A stretch of DNA of 64,000 bases. Origin: Azolla caroliniana (Eukaryota; Polypodiophyta). The stretch is from the NCBI GenBank assembly GCA_043228905.1, contig JBHGNT010000012.1:8866001-8930000 (forward strand), given 5' to 3'. Shown here piece after piece: positions 1 to 9,659 of this stretch; positions within the stretch are counted from its first letter, which is position 1, and each line of letters starts with the position of its first letter. Below the pieces are notes generated by a model. The model saw nothing but the letters and a program-made list of their open reading frames with translations. It did no database searches and was not told where the DNA came from. Made by a program: the position numbers and the translations under genes.

Positions 1-34
1 TATTTCGCACAATGAAGGTTTCCAACACCCTCCT

Positions 35-220
35 TCAAAAGACTAATGGAAAGAGGAAGTGATGAGAAAAAGACATGGAAGTTTTTACCTCAATCTGTTT
101 ATCAAAAGGAGATGCATCTGTTTGTTGTTGATGTTGGGGTGGATCTGCGGAATTTTCCTGTTTCTGTTGTGGTGGATTTGAGGAATTGCCCTGTTTCTGT
201 TGTTGTTCTTGATCGCCCAT
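35..220 (-). CDS. possible host exon, Gln/Asn/Pro-rich peptide
   Basis: A 61-codon minus-strand frame opens with ATG at 220. Its first 40 residues are rich in Gln, Asn and Pro and contain an imperfect repeat of about 11-12 residues built on QQKQ(G/E)NS. Around 89-97 the minus strand reads GAG followed by GTAAAA, which looks like a 5' splice site, so the coding part may end near 95 with an intron running off the window. I recognise no family. It could equally be a chance frame over a short tandem duplication, and no transcript evidence is available. Confidence 0.2.
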   Translation of the reverse strand: MGDQEQQQKQGNSSNPPQQKQENSADPPQHQQQTDASPFDKQIEVKTSMSFSHHFLFPLVF

Positions 221-2007
221 CTCTCCTTACTAGCATATCACCTCTGCAACCCCCCCTTCTTCTTATGCAACACTTGGATTGCTTCAAGCCTTCCCACCTT
301 GACACTTGTCCTCTTTATACACATACGCATTCTATGCCCCTTCTCCATCATGCTACATGAGATTTTCTACATTCACACGAGAGCCCATGCTGACTGAATT
401 CGTCTGGCCTCATGTGAAACGATTCATCGTACACAATCGAAACCCCTAAACCCTCTGGAGAATCTTCGGCTTCATACAACAAGAGTCTAGAATGGAGAAC
501 CCCCCATATCACTGATCCCCAGGAGCTAGATGGTCTCATATTACTTCTCTATCAACCTCATAATCGATCCAACCAACTATTGTGAATAAGTAACGATCTT
601 GATTCCTCTTTGTTAAATTATCCATCTGAATGTGATGTGTGGAGAAATGAATCCAAGTTTCGAGATGATTGATCCTAGTTTATACACATCTCATGCCTGC
701 CAACATTGTCCATTCCACCATTGGTAAATGAAAGTGGAAATGGGTCTCTCATCTTTGTGTTAGCTTATTGGTACAATATTAAACCACACATTGTTGGTTT
801 TACTAACCGAATAAATATGAAATCAAGTATGTTGCTAACCTCTTCACAAACATGCTCATAATAATTCACATTCATTATATATCTACTTTAGTTGATGAGT
901 ATTCCATATTCTTTTAATCAAAGTCTACATATATAGAATTGATAACCAAATCCCTTCATATCCTCATACCACCATGCAAACAAATCTTTATATATTGAAG
1001 AAGTGTTACCAAATTCTAATTTACCTTCATTTTGTGCTTTTCTTAGGACCAATATTAAGCTTTCGGGGGAAATCTTTGTCCTCATCTGGTAGGATGATGA
1101 TTCACCTGCCCTAGTAATCATATTTAGTTGTTAATAATACAAGATCATTAATGGTTCTATGTTGTTTGCTTCCTTGTCCTATACCGTGTAACATCAGACA
1201 TGTTCCCATATGAAATGTACCTCTTTTGAGCTGAACATGGTTAGATTAGGATTTTCGAAGACTACAACCTTGACATTTCCGACCTTCTAAACCTTTGAAC
1301 ATGTTTACGCATTCAACATAGGCATGCCAATTCTCTTTAGCATCAACTCCAACTTTGAAAGAATAGTGTTACATTTTCCAAACTTAAATTTGTTCATTTT
1401 GTCAATTGGGTTGTATTTTGATCGTTTGAAGCCCTTGTTTGCATACCAACAAAATACAATTTGGATCATCTATAGGAATGCAAGCCTAACATTTGTGTTA
1501 GTGTAAAAACATTTATCTAGGGAACCTCAAACACGTCTTTATATCTTGTTAGAGAATATATGTACAAGTTAGTGTGTTAGTGTAAGGCTGCATTGAATAA
1601 AATATTACCTTTGTAAAAGTTGTATAAGCACCTTTTTGTGGTATACAAAGAGTAGCCTCTTCATACTTTACATGTTCACGTTTCGTTGTGATAGGGCGCG
1701 TGCAAAAGGAGAATGGAGACAAAATGTCAAGTTTTACAATGGGTCAATTGGTCAAAGTTAGCACTTTTTAAGGAGAAGTGGCAAGGCAAAGATTAACCTA
1801 ATGATAAAGCACATCTTGAATGATAATACTAGCTAGCCATTGGAAGAACAAGGTCAAGTGCTTGAAACCTATTAAAGGTGGCGATGGGGGAAAGGTTATT
1901 TAGCCCTCCACACAATCGCAAAGTGTGCATATCTTCTCTAGTGGTATCAGTTGTACACCTCTATGCGACTACTTAGAGCATCAAATCCAACCGCCTTCAG
2001 CTTCCGG
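221..2007. other. AT-rich DNA, no gene recognised
   Basis: All frames are short and none resembles a retrotransposon domain or a known protein. No long repeat was seen inside it and no tRNA-like box pair with the right spacing. It probably represents old intergenic DNA flanking the element cluster. Confidence 0.5.
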
Positions 2008-2513
2008 TGTCGTGGCGTGGCTTGCCTAGAAGCGTAGCGTTGCGTAGACAAAAGATATCGTGAAAGTGAGGAAGGAATCACTGGGATTATGGACGGAAGA
2101 GACGAAAGAGTAGAGATAGAGTAAATAGAGATCAACAAGATATGACACGATAGGATATTGAATGATATTTAAAGGAATAAAAGAGATTTATAATTATTTG
2201 ATGAAAGACTTACAAAAGTGGTTGTAAGCGTTGTTGATCCTTCAAACTTGGTCTCACAAGATAATCTCTCTTCTCTTTCTTGATAGTAGGCCACAACAAT
2301 CTTCACTTCAATATTTTGATGAAGATAAGGCTTGAATCGCCTCCCTCTTGTTGAGAGTTGACCACCACAATCGCCAAGCTAGAGCTCCACCTTTATGTTG
2401 AACTTCTTCCTTTCTTTCCCTATTTTAGGGTATCCCTTATGTAATATATATTTGATTGATATCTCATACTTCTCCCCCTTTGATCTTCTCTTTCACCATT
2501 TAAATAGGTGCCC

Positions 2514-2660
2514 CCATGCATATGATGCATTGGAGGGTACAAGTCATGCATGTAGTGCATGAAATGCATGTGATGCATGATCGCCATTTGGCGTTCATGC
2601 ATTACATGTGATGCATGATAGGCATCTCGCTTATTTGAGCTTTCATGTATGAAAAAATAT
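2514..2660 (-). promoter_or_regulatory. ATGCAT-rich block with CGCCATTTGGCG
   Basis: Many CATGCA/TGCATG words surround a 12-bp near-palindrome at 2582-2593. The same arrangement occurs in the LTRs of elements B and C, just upstream (in element sense) of the TATA box. CATGCA is the core of RY elements bound by plant B3 factors, and TTTGGCG(C) resembles an E2F site; a role as U3 enhancer is inference. Confidence 0.5.
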
Positions 2661-2693
2661 ATGGCATAAGAATAAACATTGAAAACATTTTTA

Positions 2694-2748
2694 TAGCATG
2701 AATGGTAGGTGTGTTGACTTTGGTATATGAGGTTGTGGGTTTGAGTTT
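2694..2748 (+). other. tRNA-like A-box/B-box module 1 of LTR L
   Basis: TAGCATGAATGG at 2694-2705 fits an A box and GGTTTGAGTTT at 2738-2748 fits a B box. With the A box placed at tRNA position 8, the GTTTGA of the B box falls at positions 53-58, the canonical tRNA spacing. No acceptor stem is evident, so this is a tRNA-derived sequence rather than a tRNA gene. Confidence 0.5.
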
Positions 2749-2828
2749 CTCAAATATTATTGAATAAAACATGTAACGTCGTTTTTATATCATGAAGCAA
2801 ATCCTTTATTTTATATATATTATTAGTA

Positions 2829-2882
2829 TAGAGTAAATGGTAAGATTTGAAAGTCATAGGGTGGGGTTATTGGTTCAAGTCC
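2829..2882 (+). other. tRNA-like A-box/B-box module 2 of LTR L
   Basis: TAGAGTAAATGG at 2829-2840 and GGTTCAAGTCC at 2872-2882 form a second box pair with near-canonical tRNA spacing, 135 bp after the first. The two modules appear to be diverged tandem copies. Confidence 0.5.
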
Positions 2883-3046
2883 TCTCTTGTTCGTGTAATA
2901 TAATATACTTATCTATATATATATATATATTATTTTTCTTTACATATATATAATATTATCATATGTGTTGTTAATATTATCTTTATATATAAAACATTAT
3001 TAAATTTTATTTTAGTTACGTATTTATCTTATTGTAGACTTTTAAT

Positions 3047-4659
3047 GTGAAGCTTTCGTACATCACGACGCCGAGCGGTTTCTCTTTCCACTCTCGCGTG
3101 GAGTTCCTTGAAGACAGATAGCACCTGATCCTTTGTCTTCAACGGCGAGACCCACAACATCCGGTTGTGGTCATTTATGAATGTCACGAAGTATTGCGCT
3201 CCAGGATGTGACTTTGTGTCCACTTGACACACATCAGTATGCACCAGCTCTAGTGGTGCATTCCGTCTCATCGGTGGCCTTGACCGGAAGTAGGTTCGGT
3301 TTTGCTTGTCGGCCAAGCAATCAATGCACTTCTCAAGTTGCACGTCCTTCACCATAATGAGATTATCTTCGGCAAGTCTCTTCATCCCCTTCTCACTCAT
3401 GTGACACAACCTATTGTGCCACAGCTGACCGGTAGAGTCTGATGCTACGTTCACTTCTTCCCAGCATATCCGGGCATTCATCAAGTACAATGTGTTGACC
3501 TTCCGGATTTGATCAACTATTAGGTTCCCTTTGCAGAACGTCATGAGTCCGTTCTGGATTCGACCCGTGTAGCCTTCATCATCTAGCCGATTGGCTGATA
3601 TGAGGCTCAGTTGAACCTCCGGAACGTGTCAAACATCCTTCAGCAACAACTTGCATCCGGTTGATGTCATCAAGAACACATCTCCCATGTCGATACCTTC
3701 ATTCCCCATCCGGACACAACCATGATCACCGATTATGTAGGATGAGAAGCATTTCCGATCCGGTGTTAGGTGGAACGATGCTTCAGAATCAACAACCCAC
3801 GTTGCCTCGTCGCCGACAAGCTTTAACTCATTCTCCTTGATAATGAGCATCAGTTCCTTTCCGATCCAGGCCTCTCCGGTCTAAATTGTTTCTGTCCAAA
3901 CTCTTCTACGAATCGTTAGTGCCAGTTTCTTTCTTTCCGGAAATGCCGATAGTTCTTCTGGAAGTGCCCCAGCTTCCCACAGTAGAAGCAAGTAGGCCTC
4001 CCCATTGACCTCAACCTCGTCCCCGACTTGTCCCAGTTTTGGGGACTCCGATACCGGCCTCTTCCCCGGTTGTGATCATCTTCCGTGACCAAGGCCTTCG
4101 GATCAGTTTCGATCTCCCGGTCCTTCCGGTGAGCTTCTTCATCTAGCAAGCTTGATTTTAACCTTTGCATGGGACAACTATTTTCCTTCCGGCCTGGCGT
4201 TGCCCAACGTGACAACTAACGTCTCCCAGCTATCCGAAAGGGAACCGAGCAGAAGCAATGCGAGTACCTCATCAACGATAGGTACTTCCAACGAGGTTGC
4301 CTGGTAGATCAGTCCCTAGAAGGCATTCATGTGTTCCGCCATACTGGAGTCGTCCTGGTACAGAAGCCTCACTGGCGTCCGGAATACCGAAACCCGATTG
4401 ACATCATTCTTGTTCTGGAACATGATGCCCATCTTCTGCTAGAGTTCATGAGCCTTTCTCTCTTCATTCACCGGATGTATGCCGTCGTCATCATGTGCAT
4501 CACCTCCCACACAGCCGCGTCGATCTTATCTGGTCTCTTGTCCCCGAATTGAACCGGCAACCAAAGATCTTTAACCACCAGCATATCCCTCATCTTCGAC
4601 TTCCACATTGAGTAGTTGGAGCCGGTGAGCTTGAACATGCCGCCAAATGATTCTTCCAT
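3047..4659 (-). pseudogene. copia gag-protease-integrase remnant (M)
   Basis: The start ATG lies at 4657-4659, just after the primer-binding site. In order I see the gag N-terminus (GSNYSMWKSKMRD), a CCHC zinc knuckle CFYCGKLGHFQKNY in which the last Cys is Tyr, a protease motif WVVDSEASFHL (the usual DSGA changed to DSEA), the GAG-pre-integrase HHCC region, and integrase up to the first catalytic Asp (VHTDVCQ). Frameshifts and stops divide it into several pieces. Both the zinc knuckle and the protease changes would be expected to damage function. Compared with the intact relative at 34925-38998 it covers roughly the first 40 percent. Confidence 0.85.
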
Positions 4660-4673
4660 TTCCTGTGTTGTTA

Positions 4674-4685
4674 GCTCTGATACCA
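4674..4685 (-). promoter_or_regulatory. primer-binding site of M (initiator tRNA-Met type)
   Basis: The minus strand reads TGGTATCAGAGC, three bases inside the LTR edge TG at 4689. This is the standard plant copia site complementary to the 3' end of initiator tRNA-Met. Confidence 0.9.
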
Positions 4686-4688
4686 GTT

Positions 4689-5128
4689 TGTTGTGAACAA
4701 TGCGGAATATAGTTCGGCCACAACCGAGTCTTGAATCACATAAAAAATAATGAAACATAGAAATGGGAAATGGAGAGTACACAAGGAAATACACAGGATG
4801 TTTACATGGAAAACCATAATAGGGAAAAACCACGGGAGCCCACAGACTCCAAACTATCACAGTATGAGAAAGGTACAATCAGAGCCTCAGAGGCAACGGT
4901 CTTGAGCTTTGTATCTTTGCCAACTGGCGGTTACAACAGAGTATCACTCTGTATCTCACACTCTCTCTCTGTCGACTTACTGTACAACAGTTACAACAAT
5001 ATGACAACAATACAACAACACTATAAAGTGATTTCCCTAAGTCATATTTATACTTATATGAACTTAGGGCTATTTACAAATATAGCGTCAATAGGCTTAC
5101 TCAAAAAACATATTAATAGATCCACTCG
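4689..5128 (-). repeat. partial 5' LTR of M
   Basis: Starts with TG beside the primer-binding site. It shares with the LTRs of H and E a CT-rich block near 4960-4980, a stretch matching the TATA region (AAGTCATATTTATACTTATATGAACTTAGGG) only in scattered parts, and the sequence GGCTATTTACAAATATAGC. The promoter-distal end is deleted at about 5128. Confidence 0.75.
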
Positions 5129-5130
5129 AC

Positions 5131-6062
5131 CGAGAAAAGGTGGGTCTCCTGTTGGAGACAGATCAAGGGCTCGCGGCTTATTGGGCCGCCGTAAAGAGGG
5201 TTTGTATCCGTTTCAACAAACGGCAAGAATGGAACGATGTAGGGTCATCGACGACCGGCCCGGGTGCTGGGAAGAAGCCGGAGGGACCAACTTCAACATG
5301 GACAGAAGAGACACCAAGGTGGCTTGAGTCGGGCATGGTTCCGACCAACGTGGTTCAGGGCCCATCCGGGGGCGCAGTTGTAGAGGAGTTGATGAACATA
5401 GTGCGCGATCTCCAGATCGCGCAACCTTGAAGAGATGACGGGGGATAGTCACGTGACCGGAGGCCTCCGTTAGACCAATGATTCATGTGGTGCGATGCTG
5501 TCGGCCACATCCGAAGAAAGTGTGCCGATTTCGCTGAAGCACTCTTGAACAATGTCGTGAACCTCTAGAACGGATGGGTACATGCATGCTTTACATGAAG
5601 GCCCCTCGAAGTGAACACCGGAGGAGGCATCATGAAGAGGATAATGGAGGAAGCCGCAGCCCCGAATGCCGAGGCCATCCATTACTCGGTGTTGGCGGGG
5701 ATCTAGGTAGGCGGAGAGAAGGGCACCGCATCCGGAAGTAATACCGGATTTTGGACGCTAGTACTAGAAGATCTCTCGGGGGTGAGGCTACAAAAGGAAG
5801 AAGTGGAAGATAGAAAGAGTGACAGACCTACGGAAGCTCTTGGAGGAATGAATCCTCGACAACAAGGTGGAACTCTCATTAAGGGAGGTGCTAAGGATAA
5901 CAAAGAAGGAATTCCATGATTCTATCGTGGACCTGGTAAAGAAGAAAAGAATCTCGATAGAGCCAGAGCCAAAGAAGCAGGTCGAAGTAAAGGCAGGCCA
6001 CATCGAAGAGGTAGCAATAGAAGAGAAGTTCCTAGACAACCACTACATGTACCCACACTAGG
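5131..6062 (+). pseudogene. gypsy gag remnant (K)
   Basis: Plus-strand fragments match the gag of gypsy element C in order: a segment like LEDxxxxxGLxxxWxxVKRACxxFxKR at 5146-5220, a zinc-knuckle segment MWCDAVGHIRRKC near 5480-5520 in which the first Cys of CX2CX4HX4C has become Phe, and LREVLxIxKKEFHxxIxDxxxxKR near 5876-5960. Frames change between these blocks. The gag start, protease and pol are missing. Its left end abuts the broken LTR of copia M, which suggests that M had inserted here before deletion removed the rest. Confidence 0.75.
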
Positions 6063-6077
6063 CCAGATCAACGACGG
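6063..6077. other. flank of LTR K2 ending in ACGG
   Basis: A short stretch between the gag fragment and the LTR edge. Its last four bases, 6074-6077, are ACGG, the same four bases that flank elements B and C. Confidence 0.4.
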
Positions 6078-6297
6078 TGTCACGAAAATACGATGACGAT
6101 ACGTGAACTTGAGGTAGGACCCCGGGGCCTCCGACCAAAGGATATCATATTCGTGCTTTTATACTTTTAACAATTAACAAAAATAAGAAATTTAATAATT
6201 TTCATTAACAAAGGAAAAGAAATTACAATATGTCCCAATATTGGGATTCAGAAGTTTAGGTTTACTAAGTTTAATAGAAAAGAAAAATTAGGGGTTT

Positions 6298-6520
6298 TTG
6301 AGAGATATGGCTTCCATAGGGAAAATTAGGGTTTACAGTGTTATGGATTCCATAGGGAAAAGTAGGATTAGGTTCTACGAGAGATATGGCTTCCGTAGGG
6401 AAAATTAGGATTAGATTCTACGAGAGATATGGCTTCCGCAGGGGAAAACTAGGATTAGGTTCTACGAGAGATATGGCTTCCGTAGGGAAAATTAGGGTTT
6501 TTGAGTGTTATGGCTTCAAT
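6298..6520. repeat. 43-44 bp tandem repeat with TTAGGG words
   Basis: About five imperfect copies of a unit containing GAGATATGGCTTCCGTAGGG followed by AAAATTAGG; clear unit starts lie at 6378, 6421 and 6465. TTAGGGTTT, the plant telomere word, occurs at both ends of the array, but only singly within units. Confidence 0.75.
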
Positions 6521-6899
6521 AAGATAAGGGAGCTAAGAAGGAGAAGAAAATAAAAATTGGACAGAGGATGAATGTAGAAAAAAAATGGAATATATATGGA
6601 GTTCTCCGTTGATCATACCCTTCAATGTTACTTTCCATGCCCACTTTTAGTTGCATCACCTCTACTTTTAGTTGCATGGATTTTTCTTTTAGTTGCATGC
6701 GATCGTCCACATGGCCTTTACTTTAGTCTCCTTTACTTTACTTTAATTTGCCACATGATCCTATCATCTGTCCGTCTCGATCGCCGCCCATCCAATCCGT
6801 TCGGTCCTCGTCTAGCCTCGTCCGGTCTCCAGTTTCGTCTGATCGCCGGTTTCTGGTTGCCGGCTTTGCCCAGTTTCCAATTGCATCCAAGAACCGGTT

Positions 6900-7050
6900 T
6901 CACCGGTTCCGGATTGCTTACTGGCCGATTCCATATTGCTTATCGGCCAGTTCCGAATTGCTTACCGGCGGGTTCCATTTTGATTACCGGCAAGTTCCGG
7001 TTTGCTTACCGACCGGTTCCGGTTCCATTACCGACTGGTTCCATTTTATT
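6900..7050. repeat. about 22-bp GC-rich minisatellite in LTR K2
   Basis: Six to seven imperfect copies of a unit of the form GGTTCCGxxTTGCTTACCGGC. It sits at the same relative place as the CCGGATGCCGAC array in LTR B, upstream of the shared CTATGTGGGAT segment. Confidence 0.75.
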
Positions 7051-7372
7051 GCCAGTCTGTTTGTGGGAACTTAGCCACATTCATCAATCTAGACAAACTG
7101 GCCAAAGTGCTCTTAGTACAAATAAAAAACGAGGGATCTCAATGTGCTTATATAGCCAGGGTCTTAAGTTTCTTATCTATGTGGGATACTTCAAAATTCT
7201 ATTTTCCCTATCTTCTCAAGCTTCATGTCCACCTAACTTGATATGTAGTTGTCTATTTTGTATGTAGTAAAATGCGTTTTGAAGCTCTTAAGTACATCCA
7301 TATTTCTATAACAAGATACTAATCTAATCTAAATTAATTACTTCATTATTTTTTTACATAGTTTTGATATCG

Positions 7373-8543
7373 GCGTGCAATGGAGGCGGCCGAAAAGAGC
7401 AGAACATGCGAAATAATCAAAATGCCGGAAGCAATTTCGAAACCTCTGGAAGTAGGGGAATTCATAGTGGCGCCGGAAGCTGACAAGAGAAGGCCACGAC
7501 GGAATGTTGGTACTGTGGCAAGGAAGGCCACAAGGAGAGCGAGTGCTGGAAGAAGAGAGCCGATTCGGACAAAGCTGGATCGAGTGAAGGAGATGCAGGA
7601 AGGCGTTAGAAGTCGCACTACGCCTGAAGTACCCCGTATAGAGATGCAAGTATAATGAGTACATGACACGCGTGGCAGAAGTGTGTGAGCCAGAGAGCTA
7701 TGTTGAAGCGGCGGAAGACGAGAATTGGCGTGCCGTGATGGACGAAGAGATGCACGCTTTAACGAACAATGAGACTTGGGACCTGGTTGACGCACCGAAG
7801 GGTGTAAAGCCAATCGGATACAGATGGGTATATAAGGTAAAATAGAACACCGATGGCTCCTTCAACCAATATAACGCTCATTTGGTTGCGAAAGGCTGCG
7901 CGCAGAAGCACGACATAGATTACAACGAGACATTCGTGCCAGTCGTGAAGATGACCACGGTGCACATTCTGCTAGCCTTAGCAGCAATGAAGGGGTGGCA
8001 CCTACTTTAGATGGATGTAAAAACTGCGTTCCTGCAAGGCGATCTTGAGGAACAGGTGTACATGGTAAAGACCCTGAATTTCTATCCGAACAGAACACTT
8101 CGGCAGTCAGCCGATTGAAGAAGGTGTTATACGGACTTAAGCAAGCCCCACGAGCATGGAACGCGAAGCTTACACAACGATTGCATAGAATGGGGTTTAT
8201 GAAGTCCAAATCGGACTCTTCATTGTTCACTCGACAAGGTGGACAGGGACCGGCCTGTCTTTTACTTTATGTTCATGATTTAGTCATCGCCGGTGCCGAC
8301 CTGGAAGAAATCGGCCGCGTCAAGTCTCAGCTCGATGCATTTTTCGAAATGACGGATCTTGGAGACCTTCATTACTTCCTCGGGATCGAAGTGATCCATT
8401 CCACCGAAGGCATATTGATCACTCTACGTCATTACATGCTAAATATGCTCTTCAAGTTTGGGATGGCCGATTGTAAGTCTATCTCGACCCCTCTGGACAA
8501 AAACGTAAAGCTTCGCCGAAATTCGGGGAAGCCATTCGACTCA
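7373..8543 (+). pseudogene. copia gag zinc knuckle joined to reverse transcriptase (J)
   Basis: The zinc knuckle ECWYCGKEGHKESECW (CX2CX4HX4C intact) lies near 7500-7550. At about 7625-7650 it is followed, after a deletion, by the sequence preceding reverse transcriptase (YMTRVAEVCEPESY, then WRAVMDEEM). The reverse transcriptase follows, with a stop after WVYKVK near 7843, a stop in WHLL*MDVKTAFLQGDL and a frameshift near 8070. The active-site box reads LLLYVHDLVIAG, so the first Asp of YVDD is His. The reading breaks at STR, where element B has inserted, and resumes at 14862. Confidence 0.85.
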
Positions 8544-8735
8544 ACGCGCGGATCGTGAGGCGGAACCGCCGGGGTTCTGGACCAGAAGGATTTAGAGTCG
8601 ATACAAGCTTTGGCGAGAAAGTACTTAAGATAGATTGGGAAAGAGAGAAGTTGAGATTACACGATTGATTTGAAAACGAATTTCTTCCTCTTAATTTTCA
8701 TAAAAAAAACCGTGTTTTTCTCCTCCCCCTTCCCT

Positions 8736-8744
8736 CTTTTATAG
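8736..8744 (-). promoter_or_regulatory. TATA box of B 3' LTR
   Basis: On the minus strand CTATAAAAG is followed by a purine-rich GAGGGAAGGGGG tract, the same arrangement as TATAAAAAGAGGGGAAAGG in LTR C. Confidence 0.55.
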
Positions 8745-8801
8745 ATGCTCTCATGCATATGATCCATGTGAGGGTACAAGACATGCATAAATTGCATGTT
8801 T

Positions 8802-8812
8802 GCCATTTGGCG
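8802..8812 (-). promoter_or_regulatory. near-palindrome GCCATTTGGCG in LTR B
   Basis: Shared with the LTRs of L and C. With the next base it contains TTTGGCGC, an exact match to an E2F consensus; CATGCA words flank it. The right LTR has the same at 14194-14204. Confidence 0.5.
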
Positions 8813-8923
8813 CTTAAGTATTACATGTGGTGCATGCTAACCACGTCACTCATTTGAGCTCTCATGGATGAGAATTTACATGTAAAAGTACAATGATAGA
8901 AATATAATTTCAACTAAATACCA

Positions 8924-8977
8924 TGGCTTAATGGTAAGCCATTTAACTCCTAACTTGGAGGTGCAAGGTTTGAATCC
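8924..8977 (+). other. tRNA-like module in B 3' LTR
   Basis: A box TGGCTTAATGG (8924-8934) and B box GGTTTGAATCC (8967-8977), 43 bp apart as in a tRNA, with a CTCC...GGAG hairpin where an anticodon arm would be. The acceptor arms do not pair. It runs opposite to the LTR's own transcription. Confidence 0.6.
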
Positions 8978-9039
8978 ATACTTGCCCTCCTTGTATATGT
9001 AAATATGTATATATTTTTATATATTTATTTTATCTAGTC

Positions 9040-9215
9040 GCCGGTTCGCCGGATACCGACGCCGGATGCCGACGCTGACGCCGGATGCCGACGTCGGATA
9101 CTGGTGCCGCCGCCGGATAGCGACGCCGGCGTCGGATACCGGTGCCGAGGAGGGATGCCGCCGCCGGATTGCGGTTGGATGTCGTCGGATCATCGGCTTC
9201 ATCGCCGGACCGGTT
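9040..9215. repeat. expanded GCCGGATGCCGAC-type array in LTR
   Basis: Imperfect tandem copies of roughly 12-18 bp built from GCCGGAT and CCGACG. The right LTR has only about 60 bp at the equivalent place (14420-14480), so the array changed size after insertion. Confidence 0.8.
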
Positions 9216-9587
9216 TTGGTTGGCCAAAACCCTTTTCGAGTAGCTAGCCACCTCCACTCTAAGTTCAAGTTACCTTGAACTCTCTATGCTCCACACATAG
9301 ACACAAAGATAATATCTTTTGCTCCACCTTATATATGATGAGAGCCGTATTTCTCGTGCCTATGTGGGATATCTCACAATTTTCTCTTTTCTTTTCACAA
9401 ACTTTATACCCTCATATCTTGACATTTAGTTGTCTATTTCTCGTGTAATAAAGTGCATTCGAAACCTCCATCATTTTGTACTTAGATATTAAAAATGTTA
9501 TCTTCACAATTATTGTATTACGTGATTCATACTCGATTTTGTACGTTTTATGGGATTTTCACACTATTGCCGAAAATCTTCACGACA

Positions 9588-9599
9588 TCCACCCCCACC
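9588..9599 (-). promoter_or_regulatory. polypurine tract of B
   Basis: The minus strand reads GGTGGGGGTGGA directly before the 3' LTR edge, the expected plus-strand primer position. Confidence 0.8.
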
Positions 9600-9659
9600 A
9601 AACCGCACGTCCTCCGGTACGTGCCAAGAAGAGAAGAAGTGAGATTTCGGTTACGATGA

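Larger units (their letters stand above)
2008..3046 (-). repeat. degenerate gypsy-type LTR (L), minus sense
   Basis: The left edge TGTCGTGG resembles the TGTCGTGAAG edge of the gypsy LTRs at 13916 and 41829. The block 2514-2660 matches 8753-8880 base for base over long stretches (ATGCAT-rich, GCCATTTGGCG, then TTTGAGCT). Two tRNA-like modules follow at 2694 and 2829, and the segment around 2790-2810 (TATCATGAAGCAAA on plus) matches in reverse the module start at 41979. The right edge is lost where it meets the truncated copia at about 3046. No internal region of its own is visible, so it is a solo or orphaned LTR. Confidence 0.7.
3047..5128 (-). mobile_element. truncated Ty1/copia element M
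   Basis: A minus-strand copia of the same family as elements H, E and P. What remains is a partial 5' LTR (4689-5128), the primer-binding site and coding sequence from gag to the middle of integrase. The reverse transcriptase, RNase H and 3' LTR are missing, cut off at the junction with LTR L. The outer end of the LTR is also missing where it meets gypsy gag fragment K. No target-site duplication can be scored. Confidence 0.85.
6078..7350 (-). repeat. degenerate gypsy-type LTR (K2), minus sense
   Basis: The left edge TGTCACGAAAATACG and the next 80 bases follow the left edge of LTR B (TGTCGTGAAGATCCG, then a GG-rich stretch). Near 7180-7280 it again matches LTR B (CTATGTGGGATA, then GTTGTCTATTT and GTAAAATGCG). 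In between it holds two tandem arrays. The right edge is not sharp. Since its sense is opposite to gag fragment K, it does not belong to K and is more likely a separate insertion. Confidence 0.55.
8544..9587 (-). repeat. 3' LTR of B (left copy)
   Basis: Matches 13936-14858 almost throughout, ending CTTCACGACA at 9587. It lacks the first 20 bases present in the right copy. It is longer because a GC-rich tandem array at 9040-9215 is expanded. Confidence 0.93.

Noticed and set aside
6298-6520. Interstitial telomere repeat
   Set aside because: TTAGGG words occur only about once per 44-bp unit or at the edges; there is no (TTTAGGG)n run.
2008-7350. L and K2 as the two LTRs of one element around M and K
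   Set aside because: Both are minus-sense and of related type, but their sequences differ too much, and what lies between is from other elements on mixed strands.
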